From contig NZ_VJNV01000015.1 in the NCBI RefSeq assembly GCF_008633915.1, forward strand, positions 1 through 64,000: DNA of 64,000 bases. The letters run 5' to 3'. Within the stretch, counting starts at the first letter, position 1. Every line of letters begins with the position of its first letter. Below are positions 52,016 to 61,602 of this stretch, piece after piece. The notes below the pieces were generated by a model that saw only the letters and a program-made list of their open reading frames with translations, was not told the origin of the DNA and did not search any database. A program made the translations under genes and the position numbers. Origin of the DNA: Campylobacter sp. LR291e. Lineage in GTDB: Bacteria > Campylobacterota > Campylobacteria > Campylobacterales > Campylobacteraceae.

Positions 52016-52245
52016 ATGAAAGATTTAAATTATTATTTAAATTTGCCTTGTAAAATAACAATAGAAAAAATTTCAAAAAATGAAGGTGGTAGATATAGTG
52101 CGACCATGCCTGAATTTAAAGGAGTTGCATTGTTTTGGGTGATGGAGAAAGCAAAAAGGAAGCATTGCAAGAATTAAAAATAGCATTTAAGTCAACGCTT
52201 ATTGCTTTGCTTAAAGCAAATATAACAATCCCTAAACCAGAATAA
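52016..52245 (+). pseudogene. Broken HicB-like antitoxin
   Basis: Starts MKDLNYYLNLPCKITIEKI, a HicB-like opening (partial RNase H-like fold), then a frameshift near 52130-52140. The other frame reads GDGESKKEALQELKIAFKST and ends IPKPE with TAA at 52243. An extra base in the T/G-rich stretch is the likely cause. No hicA is seen beside it. It sits at the junction of the cts and rpoN blocks. The rest of the gap to 52285 shows nothing. Confidence 0.7.
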
Positions 52246-52285
52246 GAATTGTAAAAATAGCATATTATTAATTTTTATAAATTCA

Positions 52286-53542
52286 CTATTCCTTTTTTTC
52301 ACCTTTGCCCTCTAGTTCATAAAGTATTTTTCTATCTGTTGAACCTGCTATATTTAATTGCAAGCGATATTTTGCGATAGTCCTTCTTTGTATGCCAATG
52401 TCAAATTTTTCCCTAATGAGTTGTAAAAGCTTACTATCACTTAGTGGCTTTGCGTGATTTTCATTTTTTATAAGCTGGGATAAAAATTCTTTTACGCTAG
52501 TGTTTGAAGTATCTTCATCAAGTCCAAAGGCAAAGAAATCTCTCAAAGGTATCAAGCCTCTTTCACAGCTTAAATATTTATTTGCAATGGCCCTTGAAAT
52601 AGTTGAGGCATTGCGTTCTAAATCTTGTGCTAAGTCCTTTAAGGTCATGGGTTTTATATCTTTGCCAAGGAAAAAATCGTATTGGTGTTCTACTATCATA
52701 AGCCCTATTTTATAAAGAGTAGCCTTACGCATGGAAAGAGCATCTACTAAATTTTTAGCTTCTTTTATATACTTAGTTAAAAATTCATGTTCTAAGCCAT
52801 CAATCTCAAGTGAAATTTCAGGATAATACTCATCGTTAATCTTAACCTTTATCTCGCCATTTTCCCTTTCTATAAATATATCAGGAATGATTGTTTTACT
52901 ATCTTCAAAATATTCTAAAAAAGGAGGTATGCTAAATTTTTTAATAATCTTAATAGCCTTTTTATACAAAGGGCTTTTTGTGTAATTTTGTATATTTTCA
53001 AAATCCCTTATAAGCATTTTGCAAAAATCATATAACTCATCATCCAAATCTATGCTTTCTAAGGCAAATAAAAAAGCCTCTTTATAGTCCTTTGCCCCAA
53101 CGCCAACGGGTTCTAAGAATTTAAATCTTTGTCTAATTGTCTCAATATCATCTTTATCAAAATTTGCTAAAAGTTCTTCATCGTATTCAAAATAGCCTTC
53201 ATTATTTAGGCATTGTATTATTATTTGGGCTATATTTTGAGAATGCTGTGTAGGAAAAAGAGGAGGTATTATTTGTTCGTTTAAAACCTCATAAATGCTT
53301 TTTTTGGCTACCGAATAGTTTTCAACAAAGTCAGAAACTGCGTTTTTTGTATAGATTGAGTCGTAGTAATTTTTGCCGTTTTTATGCGTTTGACAAGAAT
53401 CTTGAATGCTTAAAAAAGGATTTTCTTCAGCAAATTTTTCTAAATTTTCTTTTAAGTCTTCGATATTTGCTTGTAAAATTGGCAACCACGAACGAAGTGT
53501 TTGTGAAATTTTCGTTTTTGGGGCTAATTTTTGTTTTAACAT
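52286..53542 (-). CDS. rpoN: RNA polymerase sigma-54 factor
   Basis: Directs RNA polymerase to -24/-12 promoters of flagellar hook-basal body genes, including flgE in this window. 418 residues: N-terminal activator-binding region with Gln/Leu-rich start, core-binding middle, and the C-terminal RpoN box RRTIAKYR. The minus-strand cluster rpoN-lptB-tsaE-S4 is the same as in C. jejuni (Cj0670-Cj0667). Confidence 0.95.
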   Translation of the reverse strand: MLKQKLAPKTKISQTLRSWLPILQANIEDLKENLEKFAEENPFLSIQDSCQTHKNGKNYYDSIYTKNAVSDFVENYSVAKKSIYEVLNEQIIPPLFPTQHSQNIAQIIIQCLNNEGYFEYDEELLANFDKDDIETIRQRFKFLEPVGVGAKDYKEAFLFALESIDLDDELYDFCKMLIRDFENIQNYTKSPLYKKAIKIIKKFSIPPFLEYFEDSKTIIPDIFIERENGEIKVKINDEYYPEISLEIDGLEHEFLTKYIKEAKNLVDALSMRKATLYKIGLMIVEHQYDFFLGKDIKPMTLKDLAQDLERNASTISRAIANKYLSCERGLIPLRDFFAFGLDEDTSNTSVKEFLSQLIKNENHAKPLSDSKLLQLIREKFDIGIQRRTIAKYRLQLNIAGSTDRKILYELEGKGEKKE

Positions 53543-54270
53543 TAATCTAAGAGTTTAAACTCTATTCCTAAATAGTATTTTTTCACATCCTCATTATGTG
53601 CTATTGATTTTGCATCCCCACTTGCTAAAAGCATACCCTGTTTTATAACATATGCCCTATCGCAAATTGCTAAGGTTTCTCTAACATTATGGTCTGTGAT
53701 TAAAATACCAATATTTAGCAATTTAAGTTCTTTGATGAGTGCTTGAATTTCAGCCACTGCTATGGGGTCAACTCCTGCAAAGGGCTCATCAAGTAACAAA
53801 AATTTAGGATCACACATTAAAGACCTAGCTATCTCACAACGTCTTCTTTCTCCACCACTTAAACTTAAACCCTTTCTTAAACGAATAGGTTCAATGCTTA
53901 AAAGTTCTAGCATTTTTTCTACTTTTTCGTTTAAAATTTTTTTATCCTTATAAATTATTTGTGCTGCTAATAATAAATTATCCTCTACGCTTAAATCCTT
54001 AAAAACGCTACTTTCTTGAGGTAAATAGCCAATACCAAGCCTTGCCCTTTTATTTAAGGGTTCTTTTGTAATATTAACCCCATCAAGCAAAACCTCTCCT
54101 CCACTTGGTGAAATAAGTCCACAAATCATATAAAAAGTAGTAGTCTTGCCAGCTCCATTTGGTCCTAAAAGTCCAACTACTTCCCCACTTTGTACATTTA
54201 AGGAAATGCCTTGTATAATCTTTGTTTTTTTAATAATCTTTTCTAAATTTAAAACTTCTAACTTACTCAT
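53542..54270 (-). CDS. lptB: Lipopolysaccharide transport ATPase LptB
   Basis: Powers extraction of lipooligosaccharide from the inner membrane. 242 residues with Walker A GPNGAGKTT near 34-42, ABC signature LSGGERRR near 136-143 and Walker B FLLLDEPFAGVD, ending in a normal length. Shares the ATG/stop boundary with rpoN (one base overlap) and overlaps tsaE by eight bases. Confidence 0.92.
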   Translation of the reverse strand: MSKLEVLNLEKIIKKTKIIQGISLNVQSGEVVGLLGPNGAGKTTTFYMICGLISPSGGEVLLDGVNITKEPLNKRARLGIGYLPQESSVFKDLSVEDNLLLAAQIIYKDKKILNEKVEKMLELLSIEPIRLRKGLSLSGGERRRCEIARSLMCDPKFLLLDEPFAGVDPIAVAEIQALIKELKLLNIGILITDHNVRETLAICDRAYVIKQGMLLASGDAKSIAHNEDVKKYYLGIEFKLLD

Positions 54271-54673
54271 AAACTATGTACTTTCTTTTTTTATCATCTA
54301 TAATGCTAATATCTATTTTTAAAGCCTTTATGCCAAATTTAAGCAAGGCCTTTTCTAGCTTTTCATCGCCCCATTCTACTATATGTAAGCCCGGTTCTAA
54401 GAAATTTTCAAATAAGCCATTTTTGATTAAATTCTCAAAGCCACCTTGATAAATATCATAGTGATATAAGATAAATTCATTATTATTATAACTTTGCATA
54501 ATGGAAAAGGTAGGGGAATTTATATCATCTTTAAAGCCTAAAAATTTAGCATATTCTTGCACTAAAGTAGTCTTTCCACTTGCTAAATCACCATTTAATA
54601 AAATCACTTCATTTATGCCTAAATAAGAAAAAAGCTCGTTAAGTTCATCTTTTGCTAGTATAAATTCTTTCAT
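54263..54673 (-). CDS. tsaE: tRNA threonylcarbamoyladenosine ATPase TsaE
   Basis: Helper ATPase for t6A modification of tRNA. 136 residues with Walker A GDLASGKTT near 28-36 and Walker B-like VEWGDE near 98. Overlaps its neighbours by 4-8 bases. Confidence 0.92.
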   Translation of the reverse strand: MKEFILAKDELNELFSYLGINEVILLNGDLASGKTTLVQEYAKFLGFKDDINSPTFSIMQSYNNNEFILYHYDIYQGGFENLIKNGLFENFLEPGLHIVEWGDEKLEKALLKFGIKALKIDISIIDDKKRKYIVYE

Positions 54674-54930
54674 ATTTTTTTCTCATCAAGCTTGATAACA
54701 TATTTATTTTGAGCTGATTTTGGAATATTTTTTGTAATAGGTATATTTAAAACCTTAAATTCTTGTATGTAGCTTGTAAAATGCAAACTTATAATATCTC
54801 CTATTTTTACTTCTTTACTAGGCTTTGCTACTATATTATTAATACTTACAACTCCACTTTTGCACATATCCTCGGCTATTGCCCGCCTTTTAGTGATATT
54901 AACTATATTTAAAAATTTATCTACTCTCAT
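54670..54930 (-). CDS. S4-domain RNA-binding protein (Hsp15-like)
   Basis: 86 residues starting MRVDKFLNIVNITKRRAIAE, an S4 RNA-binding fold. Such small proteins bind ribosomal RNA; HslR/Hsp15 recycles stalled 50S subunits. The specific role here is unknown. Confidence 0.85.
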   Translation of the reverse strand: MRVDKFLNIVNITKRRAIAEDMCKSGVVSINNIVAKPSKEVKIGDIISLHFTSYIQEFKVLNIPITKNIPKSAQNKYVIKLDEKKI

Positions 54931-55012
54931 AGCTAGAATTTTAACAAAAAAAAATGAATTTTAAAAGCAAAAATTTAAAAATAGGAACAAAAAATGCTTA
55001 TAAAAACGCTTT

Positions 55013-55834
55013 TTAATCAATATCTAACAAATACTTTATATTTGCCTTTGAACGCATTTTATCAAAATAATCTTTTATATAATTTTGTTTTTGGTCATTT
55101 ATATAAGCGTTTAAAATTTCATTTTCTGCTTGTTCGTAAGTGATATTTTGAGCTCCTGATTTTGCCTTTACTTGATATAATTCAAAGCCATTTGCAGAAT
55201 CTAAAACTGGTGCAAAAGAATCAATTTCTATGCTTGATAAAAGCCCTAAAAGCCTTGGGTCTGCATTTTCTAAATTAAGCTGTTCACTTTGTGGCTTGAT
55301 ATTTGAAATTTTACCTAAGGCTAAATCATTTAACTCTTTTTCATCTTTTGAGCGATAAATATAAACTGAGATTGAGGTATAAAAGACGAATTTGTTTTGA
55401 TTTTGTTCAAAGTATTTTTTTGCCCCTTCTGTGCTAAAATCAAGCTTGGTAGTACTTGCAATTCTATCATTTAGCTTTCTTTTTTCTAAATCTTTTTTAA
55501 ATTTAGCTCTAAAGCTTTCATAGCTTTGATTTTTAGCCGCTAAATCTTGCTTTAATTTATCCATATCAACTCTATTTTGTTCTAATAATTTTTCAATGCC
55601 TGTATCAACTTCAAGCTCATTTACATAGACATTAAATTGTTTCATTTGTATTAATTCTATTTTTTCATTTACAAGCAAGGAAATGGCTTCTTGGCTTGAA
55701 ACCCCTAAATTTTGCTTAGTATGTTCTATATCATACATTGTAATAGGTTCGCTTTCTACTACTATGGCTACTGAGTTTATAACAGCACTAAAACAAGTGC
55801 TTAAAAAAAGCAAAATTATCACAATTTTTTTCAT
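55013..55834 (-). CDS. SurA-like periplasmic chaperone
   Basis: 273 residues from ATG 55834 (ribosome binding site AAAGGTTTGATA). Signal peptide MKKIVIILLFLSTCFSAV, SurA N-domain (SVAIVVESEPITMYDIEHTK) and a single divergent rotamase-like domain (about residues 145-245). Matches the position of Cj1289 of C. jejuni, a SurA-type chaperone for outer-membrane proteins, next to gltX. An upstream in-frame ATG adds 11 residues without a good site. Confidence 0.85.
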   Translation of the reverse strand: MKKIVIILLFLSTCFSAVINSVAIVVESEPITMYDIEHTKQNLGVSSQEAISLLVNEKIELIQMKQFNVYVNELEVDTGIEKLLEQNRVDMDKLKQDLAAKNQSYESFRAKFKKDLEKRKLNDRIASTTKLDFSTEGAKKYFEQNQNKFVFYTSISVYIYRSKDEKELNDLALGKISNIKPQSEQLNLENADPRLLGLLSSIEIDSFAPVLDSANGFELYQVKAKSGAQNITYEQAENEILNAYINDQKQNYIKDYFDKMRSKANIKYLLDID

Positions 55835-55900
55835 TATCAAACCTTTATTTAAGTATAAATATAGCATTATACCAACAAATTATTTAATAAAGAGGTAAAG

Positions 55901-57301
55901 ATGAATGAAATTATAACAACTCGTTTTGCTCCATCTCCAACTGGATATTTGCATATAGGTGGTTTAAGAACAGCACTTTATAATTATTTATATGCTAGGA
56001 AAAATAAGGGTAAGTTTTTACTTCGCATTGAAGATACTGATTTACAAAGAAATAGTGAAGAGGCCACTAAGGCGATTTTAGAGGCCTTTGAGTGGATAGG
56101 ATTAAATTACGATGAAAAAGTAGAGTATCAATCAAAACGTTTTGATATATACAAAAAATATATTCAAAAGCTTTTAGATGAAGGTAAGGCGTATTATTGT
56201 TATATGAGTAAGGATGAGTTAGAAGCACTTAGAAAAGAACAAGAAGCAGCCAAACAAAGACCAAGATATAATGGTAAATTTAGAAATTTCAAAGGTGCTC
56301 CCCCAAGCGATATAAAGCCCGTTGTTCGTATAAAAGCACCTTTGATGGGTGAAATTTGCTTTAATGATGGTATAAAAGGAGAGATGAAATTTAAAGTAGA
56401 AGATATACTAGATGATTTTATAATAGCAAGGAGTGATGGAAGTCCTACTTATAATTTTACCGTGGTTGTAGATGATGCACTGATGGGCGTAAGTGATGTG
56501 ATTAGGGGAGATGACCACCTTTCAAATACACCTAAGCAAATTATCTTATATGAGGCCTTAAATTTTAAAATTCCAAAATTTTTCCATGTGGCAATGATAC
56601 ATGGAGAAGATGGTAAAAAGCTTTCTAAAAGGCACGGGGCTACTGATGTTATGGAGTATAAAAAAATAGGAATTTTACCTCAGGCCTTGCTAAATTTCTT
56701 AGTTAGACTTGGTTGGAGCCATAATGATGATGAAATTTTTTCCTTGCAAGAACTTGAAAACATTTTTGACCCTCATAACATAGGAAAATCTGCTTCTTCT
56801 TATAATTTTAAAAAACTAGAATGGCTTAACGCACATTATATTAAGACCCTGCCCTTTGATGAACTTAACAAGCAATTAAAAGAATTTAACTTTGATTTAA
56901 GCAAATTTGAAAAGGCTGGTTTTTTGTTAGATTTATTAAGACCTAGGGCAAAGAACTTGCTAGATATTATTAATTCGGCAAATACCATAGTAAATAGGCC
57001 AAAAAGCTATAATGAAAAAGCAGTAGCTAAATTCATTAACGAAAATAATATAAAATTGCTAACCGAATTTTCTTTAAGGCTTAAAAATGAAAGCACTACA
57101 AAGGAATTTGAAGATTTTACAAATGCTTTTTTAGAAGAAAATAAAACTAATTTAAAAGAATTAGCCCAGCCTATAAGAATAGCCCTAACAGGTAGTGCAG
57201 TAAGCCCTAGTATCTTTGAAATGCTTGAGTTTTTGGGTGTTAATGAAAGTAAGGAACGTATAAATTTATTTTTGAAAGGAAAAAATGAGCTTAGAAAATG
57301 A
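55901..57301 (+). CDS. gltX: Glutamyl-tRNA synthetase
   Basis: Charges tRNA with glutamate (and, in Campylobacter, GatCAB can follow for Gln-tRNA). The 466-residue class I enzyme has HIGH-type FAPSPTGYLHIGG at 7-19, and KLSKRHG near 245 (KMSKS). Campylobacter has two gltX copies; which one this is by sequence cannot be settled, but position fits Cj1288c (gltX2), where the copy may have altered tRNA preference. Start follows AAAGAGGTAAAG. Confidence 0.93.
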   Translation: MNEIITTRFAPSPTGYLHIGGLRTALYNYLYARKNKGKFLLRIEDTDLQRNSEEATKAILEAFEWIGLNYDEKVEYQSKRFDIYKKYIQKLLDEGKAYYCYMSKDELEALRKEQEAAKQRPRYNGKFRNFKGAPPSDIKPVVRIKAPLMGEICFNDGIKGEMKFKVEDILDDFIIARSDGSPTYNFTVVVDDALMGVSDVIRGDDHLSNTPKQIILYEALNFKIPKFFHVAMIHGEDGKKLSKRHGATDVMEYKKIGILPQALLNFLVRLGWSHNDDEIFSLQELENIFDPHNIGKSASSYNFKKLEWLNAHYIKTLPFDELNKQLKEFNFDLSKFEKAGFLLDLLRPRAKNLLDIINSANTIVNRPKSYNEKAVAKFINENNIKLLTEFSLRLKNESTTKEFEDFTNAFLEENKTNLKELAQPIRIALTGSAVSPSIFEMLEFLGVNESKERINLFLKGKNELRK

Positions 57302-58520
57302 AGCTTTAAAATATCATTTAGGCGGCAAGGTTGAAATTTCTCCTACAAAGCCATTAAATTCGGCTAAGGATTTATCCCTTGTTTATAGTCCAGGAGTTGC
57401 TACTCCTTGCCTTGAAATAGCAAAAAATAGCGAACTTGCTTATACTTATACAAATAAATCAAATTTAGTAGCTATAATAAGCGATGGTTCAGCCGTGCTT
57501 GGACTTGGTAATATAGGTGCACTTGCAGCTAAGCCTGTTATGGAGGGAAAGGCTTGTTTATTTAAAAAATTTGCAAATGTAAATGCTTATGATATAGAGA
57601 TAAACGCACATAGTAGCGATGAGATTATAGCCTTTTGTAAGGCAATAGCCCCAAGCGTTGGTGGCATAAATTTAGAAGATATATCAGCCCCAAAATGCTT
57701 TGAAATAGAAGCAGCCTTGCAGGATTTAGGAATTCCAGTAATGCATGATGACCAGCACGGAACTGCTATTATTACAGTAGCGGGCATTATAAACGCCCTT
57801 GAACTTAGTAATAAAAAATTTGAAAATATCAAGGTAGTTATAAGTGGGGCAGGGGCCGCTGGAATTGCTAGTGCTAGAATGTATAGAAAATTAGGTGTTG
57901 AAAATATAGTTTTAGTTGATAGTAAGGGCGTAGTAAGCAAGGATAGAACTGATTTAAACGAACAAAAGCAAGAATTTGCCATTGATACAAAGGATAAAAG
58001 CTTAAAAGATGCTATGCTAAATGCTGATGTATTTTTAGGGCTAAGTGCCCCTAATATCTTAGATGAGGCAATGGTTTTAAGTATGGCTAGCAATCCTGTG
58101 ATTTTTGCCCTAGCTAATCCAGTACCTGAAATTAGGCCCGAGATTGTAGCAAGGCTAAGAAGTGATGCTATAATGGGCACTGGAAGAAGCGATTATGCTA
58201 ATCAAATAAATAATGTCTTGGGCTTTCCTTTTATATTTAGAGGAGCACTTGATGTAAGGGCTACTAAGATTAGTGAAAATATGAAAATCGCAGCAGCGAA
58301 AGCCCTTGCAAATTTAGCAAAAGAAGAGGTTAGCGATAATGTTAAAAAGGCTTATAATGTAGAAAATTTAAGTTTTGGAAAAGATTATATAATACCTAAG
58401 CCCTTTGATGAAAGAGTAAAGGCAGTTGTTTCTTGTGCAGTGGCTACTCAAGCTGTTAAAGAGGGCATAGCTAAGATTAAAAATTTTGATGAAAAAAGCT
58501 ATTTTGAAAGTTTAAAATGA
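57285..58520 (+). CDS. NAD(P)-dependent malic enzyme
   Basis: Decarboxylates malate to pyruvate. 411 residues, the short form without a PTA domain. Seen: [36 protein letters not shown] as dinucleotide site, [20 protein letters not shown] near the C-terminus. Overlaps gltX by 17 bases and upp by four. Confidence 0.93.
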   Translation: MSLENEALKYHLGGKVEISPTKPLNSAKDLSLVYSPGVATPCLEIAKNSELAYTYTNKSNLVAIISDGSAVLGLGNIGALAAKPVMEGKACLFKKFANVNAYDIEINAHSSDEIIAFCKAIAPSVGGINLEDISAPKCFEIEAALQDLGIPVMHDDQHGTAIITVAGIINALELSNKKFENIKVVISGAGAAGIASARMYRKLGVENIVLVDSKGVVSKDRTDLNEQKQEFAIDTKDKSLKDAMLNADVFLGLSAPNILDEAMVLSMASNPVIFALANPVPEIRPEIVARLRSDAIMGTGRSDYANQINNVLGFPFIFRGALDVRATKISENMKIAAAKALANLAKEEVSDNVKKAYNVENLSFGKDYIIPKPFDERVKAVVSCAVATQAVKEGIAKIKNFDEKSYFESLK

Positions 58521-59146
58521 AAAATGTTCATCTTATAAATCACGCATTAGTTTCTCATAAGCTTAGCATTTTAAGAAGTGAATTAACTAAGCCAAATGAG
58601 TTTAGAATGCTAATAAATGAGTTAACTTGCTTTTTATTAATGGAGACAACTAGGAATTTAACCTTAAAAGAAAGTGTTATACAAACTCCACTTTGCAAAA
58701 CAAAGGTCCTTGTGCTTAATGAAAAAATCATGCTTTGTCCTATTTTAAGGGCAGGGCTTGGCATGCTTGATAGTGCTCTAAATTTAATCCCAAATGCAAG
58801 TGTGGGCTTTTTAGGCTTTAAAAGAGATGAGATAAGTTTAAAGCCTGATTTTTATTTTCATAATTTTCCAAATGATGCCAAAAATAGAACCTGTATAGTA
58901 ATAGACCCAATGTTAGCTACCGGAGGAACTGCTATAAATGCTTGTGATTTTTTAAAAAAAGAAGGCATTAAAAAAATAATTTATCTTTCTATAATCGCGG
59001 CCCCAGAAGGACTTGAAGCATTTAGTAGTGCACATAGTGATATAGAATTTTTTGTAGCTAGTATAGATGAAAAATTAAATTCACAAGGCTATATTTTACC
59101 AGGACTTGGCGATGCTGGTGATAGAATTTTTAATACTATGAGTTAA
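58517..59146 (+). CDS. upp: Uracil phosphoribosyltransferase
   Basis: Salvages uracil to UMP with PRPP. 209 residues with PRPP motif VIDPMLATGGTA near 127-138 and the uracil-binding YILPGLGDAGDRIF near the C-terminus. Two bases before mqnA; ATGA overlap with the malic enzyme. Confidence 0.94.
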   Translation: MKNVHLINHALVSHKLSILRSELTKPNEFRMLINELTCFLLMETTRNLTLKESVIQTPLCKTKVLVLNEKIMLCPILRAGLGMLDSALNLIPNASVGFLGFKRDEISLKPDFYFHNFPNDAKNRTCIVIDPMLATGGTAINACDFLKKEGIKKIIYLSIIAAPEGLEAFSSAHSDIEFFVASIDEKLNSQGYILPGLGDAGDRIFNTMS

Positions 59147-59147
59147 T

Positions 59148-59825
59148 ATGCTTTTTGGAAAGATTGATTATATAAATTTATTACCTTTGCATATCTATCT
59201 TAAAAAATATCCTTTGCCAAATGGCATTAAAAGGGCTATGGAGTATAAAAAAGGTGTGCCTAGTAAGCTAAATAAGGACCTTTTTTATAAAAGAATTGAT
59301 GCAGGGGTGATTTCTAGTATACAAAGTGCCAAGAAAAAATATAAGTATTTAGATATAGGAATTTGTGCAAATAAAAGGGTTATGAGTGTTTTGGTTAAAA
59401 AAAATACACAAAATTTACAAGATCCTAGTTCGGCAAGTTCAAATGCCTTAGCTAAAATTTTAAAGGTTCAGGGACAAGTTGTAATAGGCGATAAAGCTTT
59501 AAAATATTATATAGAAAATGAAAAGGCATATATTGACCTTTGTTCTGTATGGTTTGAAAAAACGGGTTTGCCTTTTGTTTTTGGACGCTTTTCTTGCATT
59601 AAGCATAAAATTTTTTATGAAAGGATTTTTAAAAACTATCAACACTCACAAAAAATAAAATTAAAAATTCCTTATTATATACTTGAAAAATACGCAAAAA
59701 CAAGGCAAATAAGTGTTAAAAATATTAAATTTTATCTACAAAATATCATTTATCATAAAATTTCTTTCAAGGAAAAAAGGGCTTTAAAGCTCTTTTTTAA
59801 AATGTATAAATTTACAAATTTTTAA
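59148..59825 (+). CDS. mqnA: MqnA-like chorismate dehydratase
   Basis: MqnA makes 3-enolpyruvylbenzoate from chorismate in the futalosine route to menaquinone, the route Campylobacter uses. 225 residues, starts MLFGKIDYINLLPLHIYLKK, with SSASSNALAKILK and GDKALKY segments typical of the family. Follows upp by one base. Family assignment from sequence pattern and position (Cj1285c). Confidence 0.82.
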   Translation: MLFGKIDYINLLPLHIYLKKYPLPNGIKRAMEYKKGVPSKLNKDLFYKRIDAGVISSIQSAKKKYKYLDIGICANKRVMSVLVKKNTQNLQDPSSASSNALAKILKVQGQVVIGDKALKYYIENEKAYIDLCSVWFEKTGLPFVFGRFSCIKHKIFYERIFKNYQHSQKIKLKIPYYILEKYAKTRQISVKNIKFYLQNIIYHKISFKEKRALKLFFKMYKFTNF

Positions 59826-60032
59826 AGTATTTTTATAAATTTAACTATTAAATGTTATGGATTAAAGAAAATACATTAACAATCTTTAATATTTTTAATA
59901 ATAGAATAACCTTATTTAAATAGAGATAAAGAAATTTATCAAGTATTTTTAAATTTATTCGATGAATTATTTTAACTTTTAAGTTTATTTTTGTTTTTTT
60001 GTCCTATAATGTATTCTCAAACTTTTTAGTTT

Positions 60033-60040
60033 GCCGATTT
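60033..60040 (+). promoter_or_regulatory. Possible sigma-28-type element before the Ser-rich gene
   Basis: GCCGATTT, 28 bases before the ATG at 60068, resembles the sigma-28 -10. No matching -35 can be seen. TATAAT-like sequences (60005-60010 and 60043-60048) offer sigma-70 alternatives. The remainder of 59826-60032 is AT-rich. Confidence 0.3.
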
Positions 60041-60067
60041 ATATAATGTAGTAAAAAGGAGGAAAAA

Positions 60068-60274
60068 ATGACAATAGATTCAAGTAATTCATCTGTAATG
60101 ATGAGTGCAAGTACATCTGCTTTAAAAAAGTCAATTGACTCAAGCAGTAATTTAGTAGGACAATTAACAGGGGCTAATCAATCTCAAGCAGTTTCAAGCC
60201 CAGCCCCTGAGGTAGTTAGTAAACCAACAGATTCCAGCGTTAGTTCTTCATCAAAACTAGACCTTTACGCTTAA
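60068..60274 (+). CDS. Small Ser-rich protein, perhaps flagellum-linked
   Basis: 68 residues after a strong AAAAGGAGGAAAAA. Starts MTIDSSNSSVMMSASTSALK and ends in VSSSSKLDLYA; Ser/Ala-rich, no signal peptide, no Cys. Its pattern recalls YjfB-type putative motility proteins and the small flagellum-secreted effectors of Campylobacter. The function is unknown. Own terminator follows. Confidence 0.72.
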   Translation: MTIDSSNSSVMMSASTSALKKSIDSSSNLVGQLTGANQSQAVSSPAPEVVSKPTDSSVSSSSKLDLYA

Positions 60275-60278
60275 AATT

Positions 60279-60302
60279 ACTTGGTGTCTTTTGGCACCAA
60301 GT
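60279..60302 (+). terminator. Terminator after the Ser-rich gene
   Basis: ACTTGGTG/CACCAAGT hairpin five bases after the stop, followed by ATTAAAATTTT. Confidence 0.75.
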
Positions 60303-60388
60303 ATTAAAATTTTAAACAAATTTCTAACAAATTTTTATTTTTTTATGATTATTAGCCCTTAACTTCGTATTTTTTAATGTTTTTTTGC

Positions 60389-60394
60389 TATAAT
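60389..60394 (+). promoter_or_regulatory. -10 element of the nhaA pair
   Basis: TATAAT in TTTTGCTATAATTG, 56 bases before the first nhaA ATG. Confidence 0.5.
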
Positions 60395-60450
60395 TGAAAA
60401 TTACTTTTAAATAATCTTAAAAAATTTAATTTTCACACAAAGGAGATCTT

Positions 60451-61602
60451 ATGAGGCAAGCATTTAAAAATCTTATTTTGCACGAGACTTTTCCTGGAAT
60501 TTTGCTAATCTTTTTTACCATTTTGGCCTTACTTTGCAAAAACTCTTCTCTAAGTGCTATTTATTCTGATTTTTTGCGTGAAAATTTCACCGTGGGTTTT
60601 GAACATTTTAATGTAACAAAGCCTCTTGATTTATGGATAAATGACGGTTTAATCGCTATTTTTTTCTTATCTATAGGACTTGAATTAAAATATGAAATTC
60701 TAAGAGGGCAATTAAAAAATATACGCTCTGTTTCTTTGCCTATTTTTGGGGCACTTGGTGGAATGATAATGCCTGCTGTAATCTTTGCTGTGATTAATTT
60801 TAAAGATAGCTTTGCTATGCAAGGCTGGGCAATCCCTACTGCTACTGATATAGCCTTTGCTGTTGGAATTTTGCTACTTTTAGGGCGTAGAATTCCAACA
60901 AGCTTAAAGCTTTTTTTACTTTCCTTAGCTATTTTTGATGACCTGGGTGCTATTATTATAATCGCCCTTTTTTACACAAGTAAATTATCAGCCCTTGCCT
61001 TGATAATTGCCTTAATGTGTATTTTCTTTTTATTTTTATTAAATTATTTTCATGTAACTCATCTTTCACTTTATGTACTAGTAGGCGTTTGTCTATGGGT
61101 AGCCATGCTTAAAAGTGGGGTTCATGCAACCTTAGCCGGTGTAATAATCGCCCTTTTTATACCACTTGATACAAAAGGAGGCCAATCTTATTTGCATAGG
61201 GTTATGGGCAGTTTAACGCCTTGGGTAAATTACTTTATACTTCCACTTTTTGCCTTTGCAAATGCTGGTATTGATTTAAGAGATATGTCCTTGGGTACCC
61301 TTTTTGCCCCTGTAAGTTTAGGCGTTTTATTAGGTCTTTTTGTAGGAAAACAAATAGGCGTTTTTATTTTTTCTTATTTAGCTATTAAATTTAAACTTGC
61401 AAAAATGCCAGATAATGTTAGATATAGACAATTTTATGGAATTTGTATATTAACAGGCATAGGCTTTACTATGAGTTTGTTTATAGACGCCCTTGCTTAT
61501 CAAAATAGCGATATTTATGGTCATGCTGATAGACTTGCTATATTACTTGCTAGTTTTATTAGTGCAATTATTGGTTATGTTTATTTAAAGCTAGTTAGAT
61601 GA
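60451..61602 (+). CDS. nhaA: Na+/H+ antiporter NhaA, copy 1
   Basis: Exchanges two protons for one sodium ion. 383 residues, about 12 membrane helices, with [29 protein letters not shown] and the essential Asp pair in [10 protein letters not shown]. Start follows CAAAGGAGATCTT. The next gene overlaps by four bases. Confidence 0.93.
   Translation: MRQAFKNLILHETFPGILLIFFTILALLCKNSSLSAIYSDFLRENFTVGFEHFNVTKPLDLWINDGLIAIFFLSIGLELKYEILRGQLKNIRSVSLPIFGALGGMIMPAVIFAVINFKDSFAMQGWAIPTATDIAFAVGILLLLGRRIPTSLKLFLLSLAIFDDLGAIIIIALFYTSKLSALALIIALMCIFFLFLLNYFHVTHLSLYVLVGVCLWVAMLKSGVHATLAGVIIALFIPLDTKGGQSYLHRVMGSLTPWVNYFILPLFAFANAGIDLRDMSLGTLFAPVSLGVLLGLFVGKQIGVFIFSYLAIKFKLAKMPDNVRYRQFYGICILTGIGFTMSLFIDALAYQNSDIYGHADRLAILLASFISAIIGYVYLKLVR

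Noticed and set aside
57587-58180. 197-codon open frame on the minus strand inside the malic enzyme gene
   Set aside because: It lies fully within a well-supported gene on the other strand and has hydrophobic, low-complexity content typical of a shadow frame.
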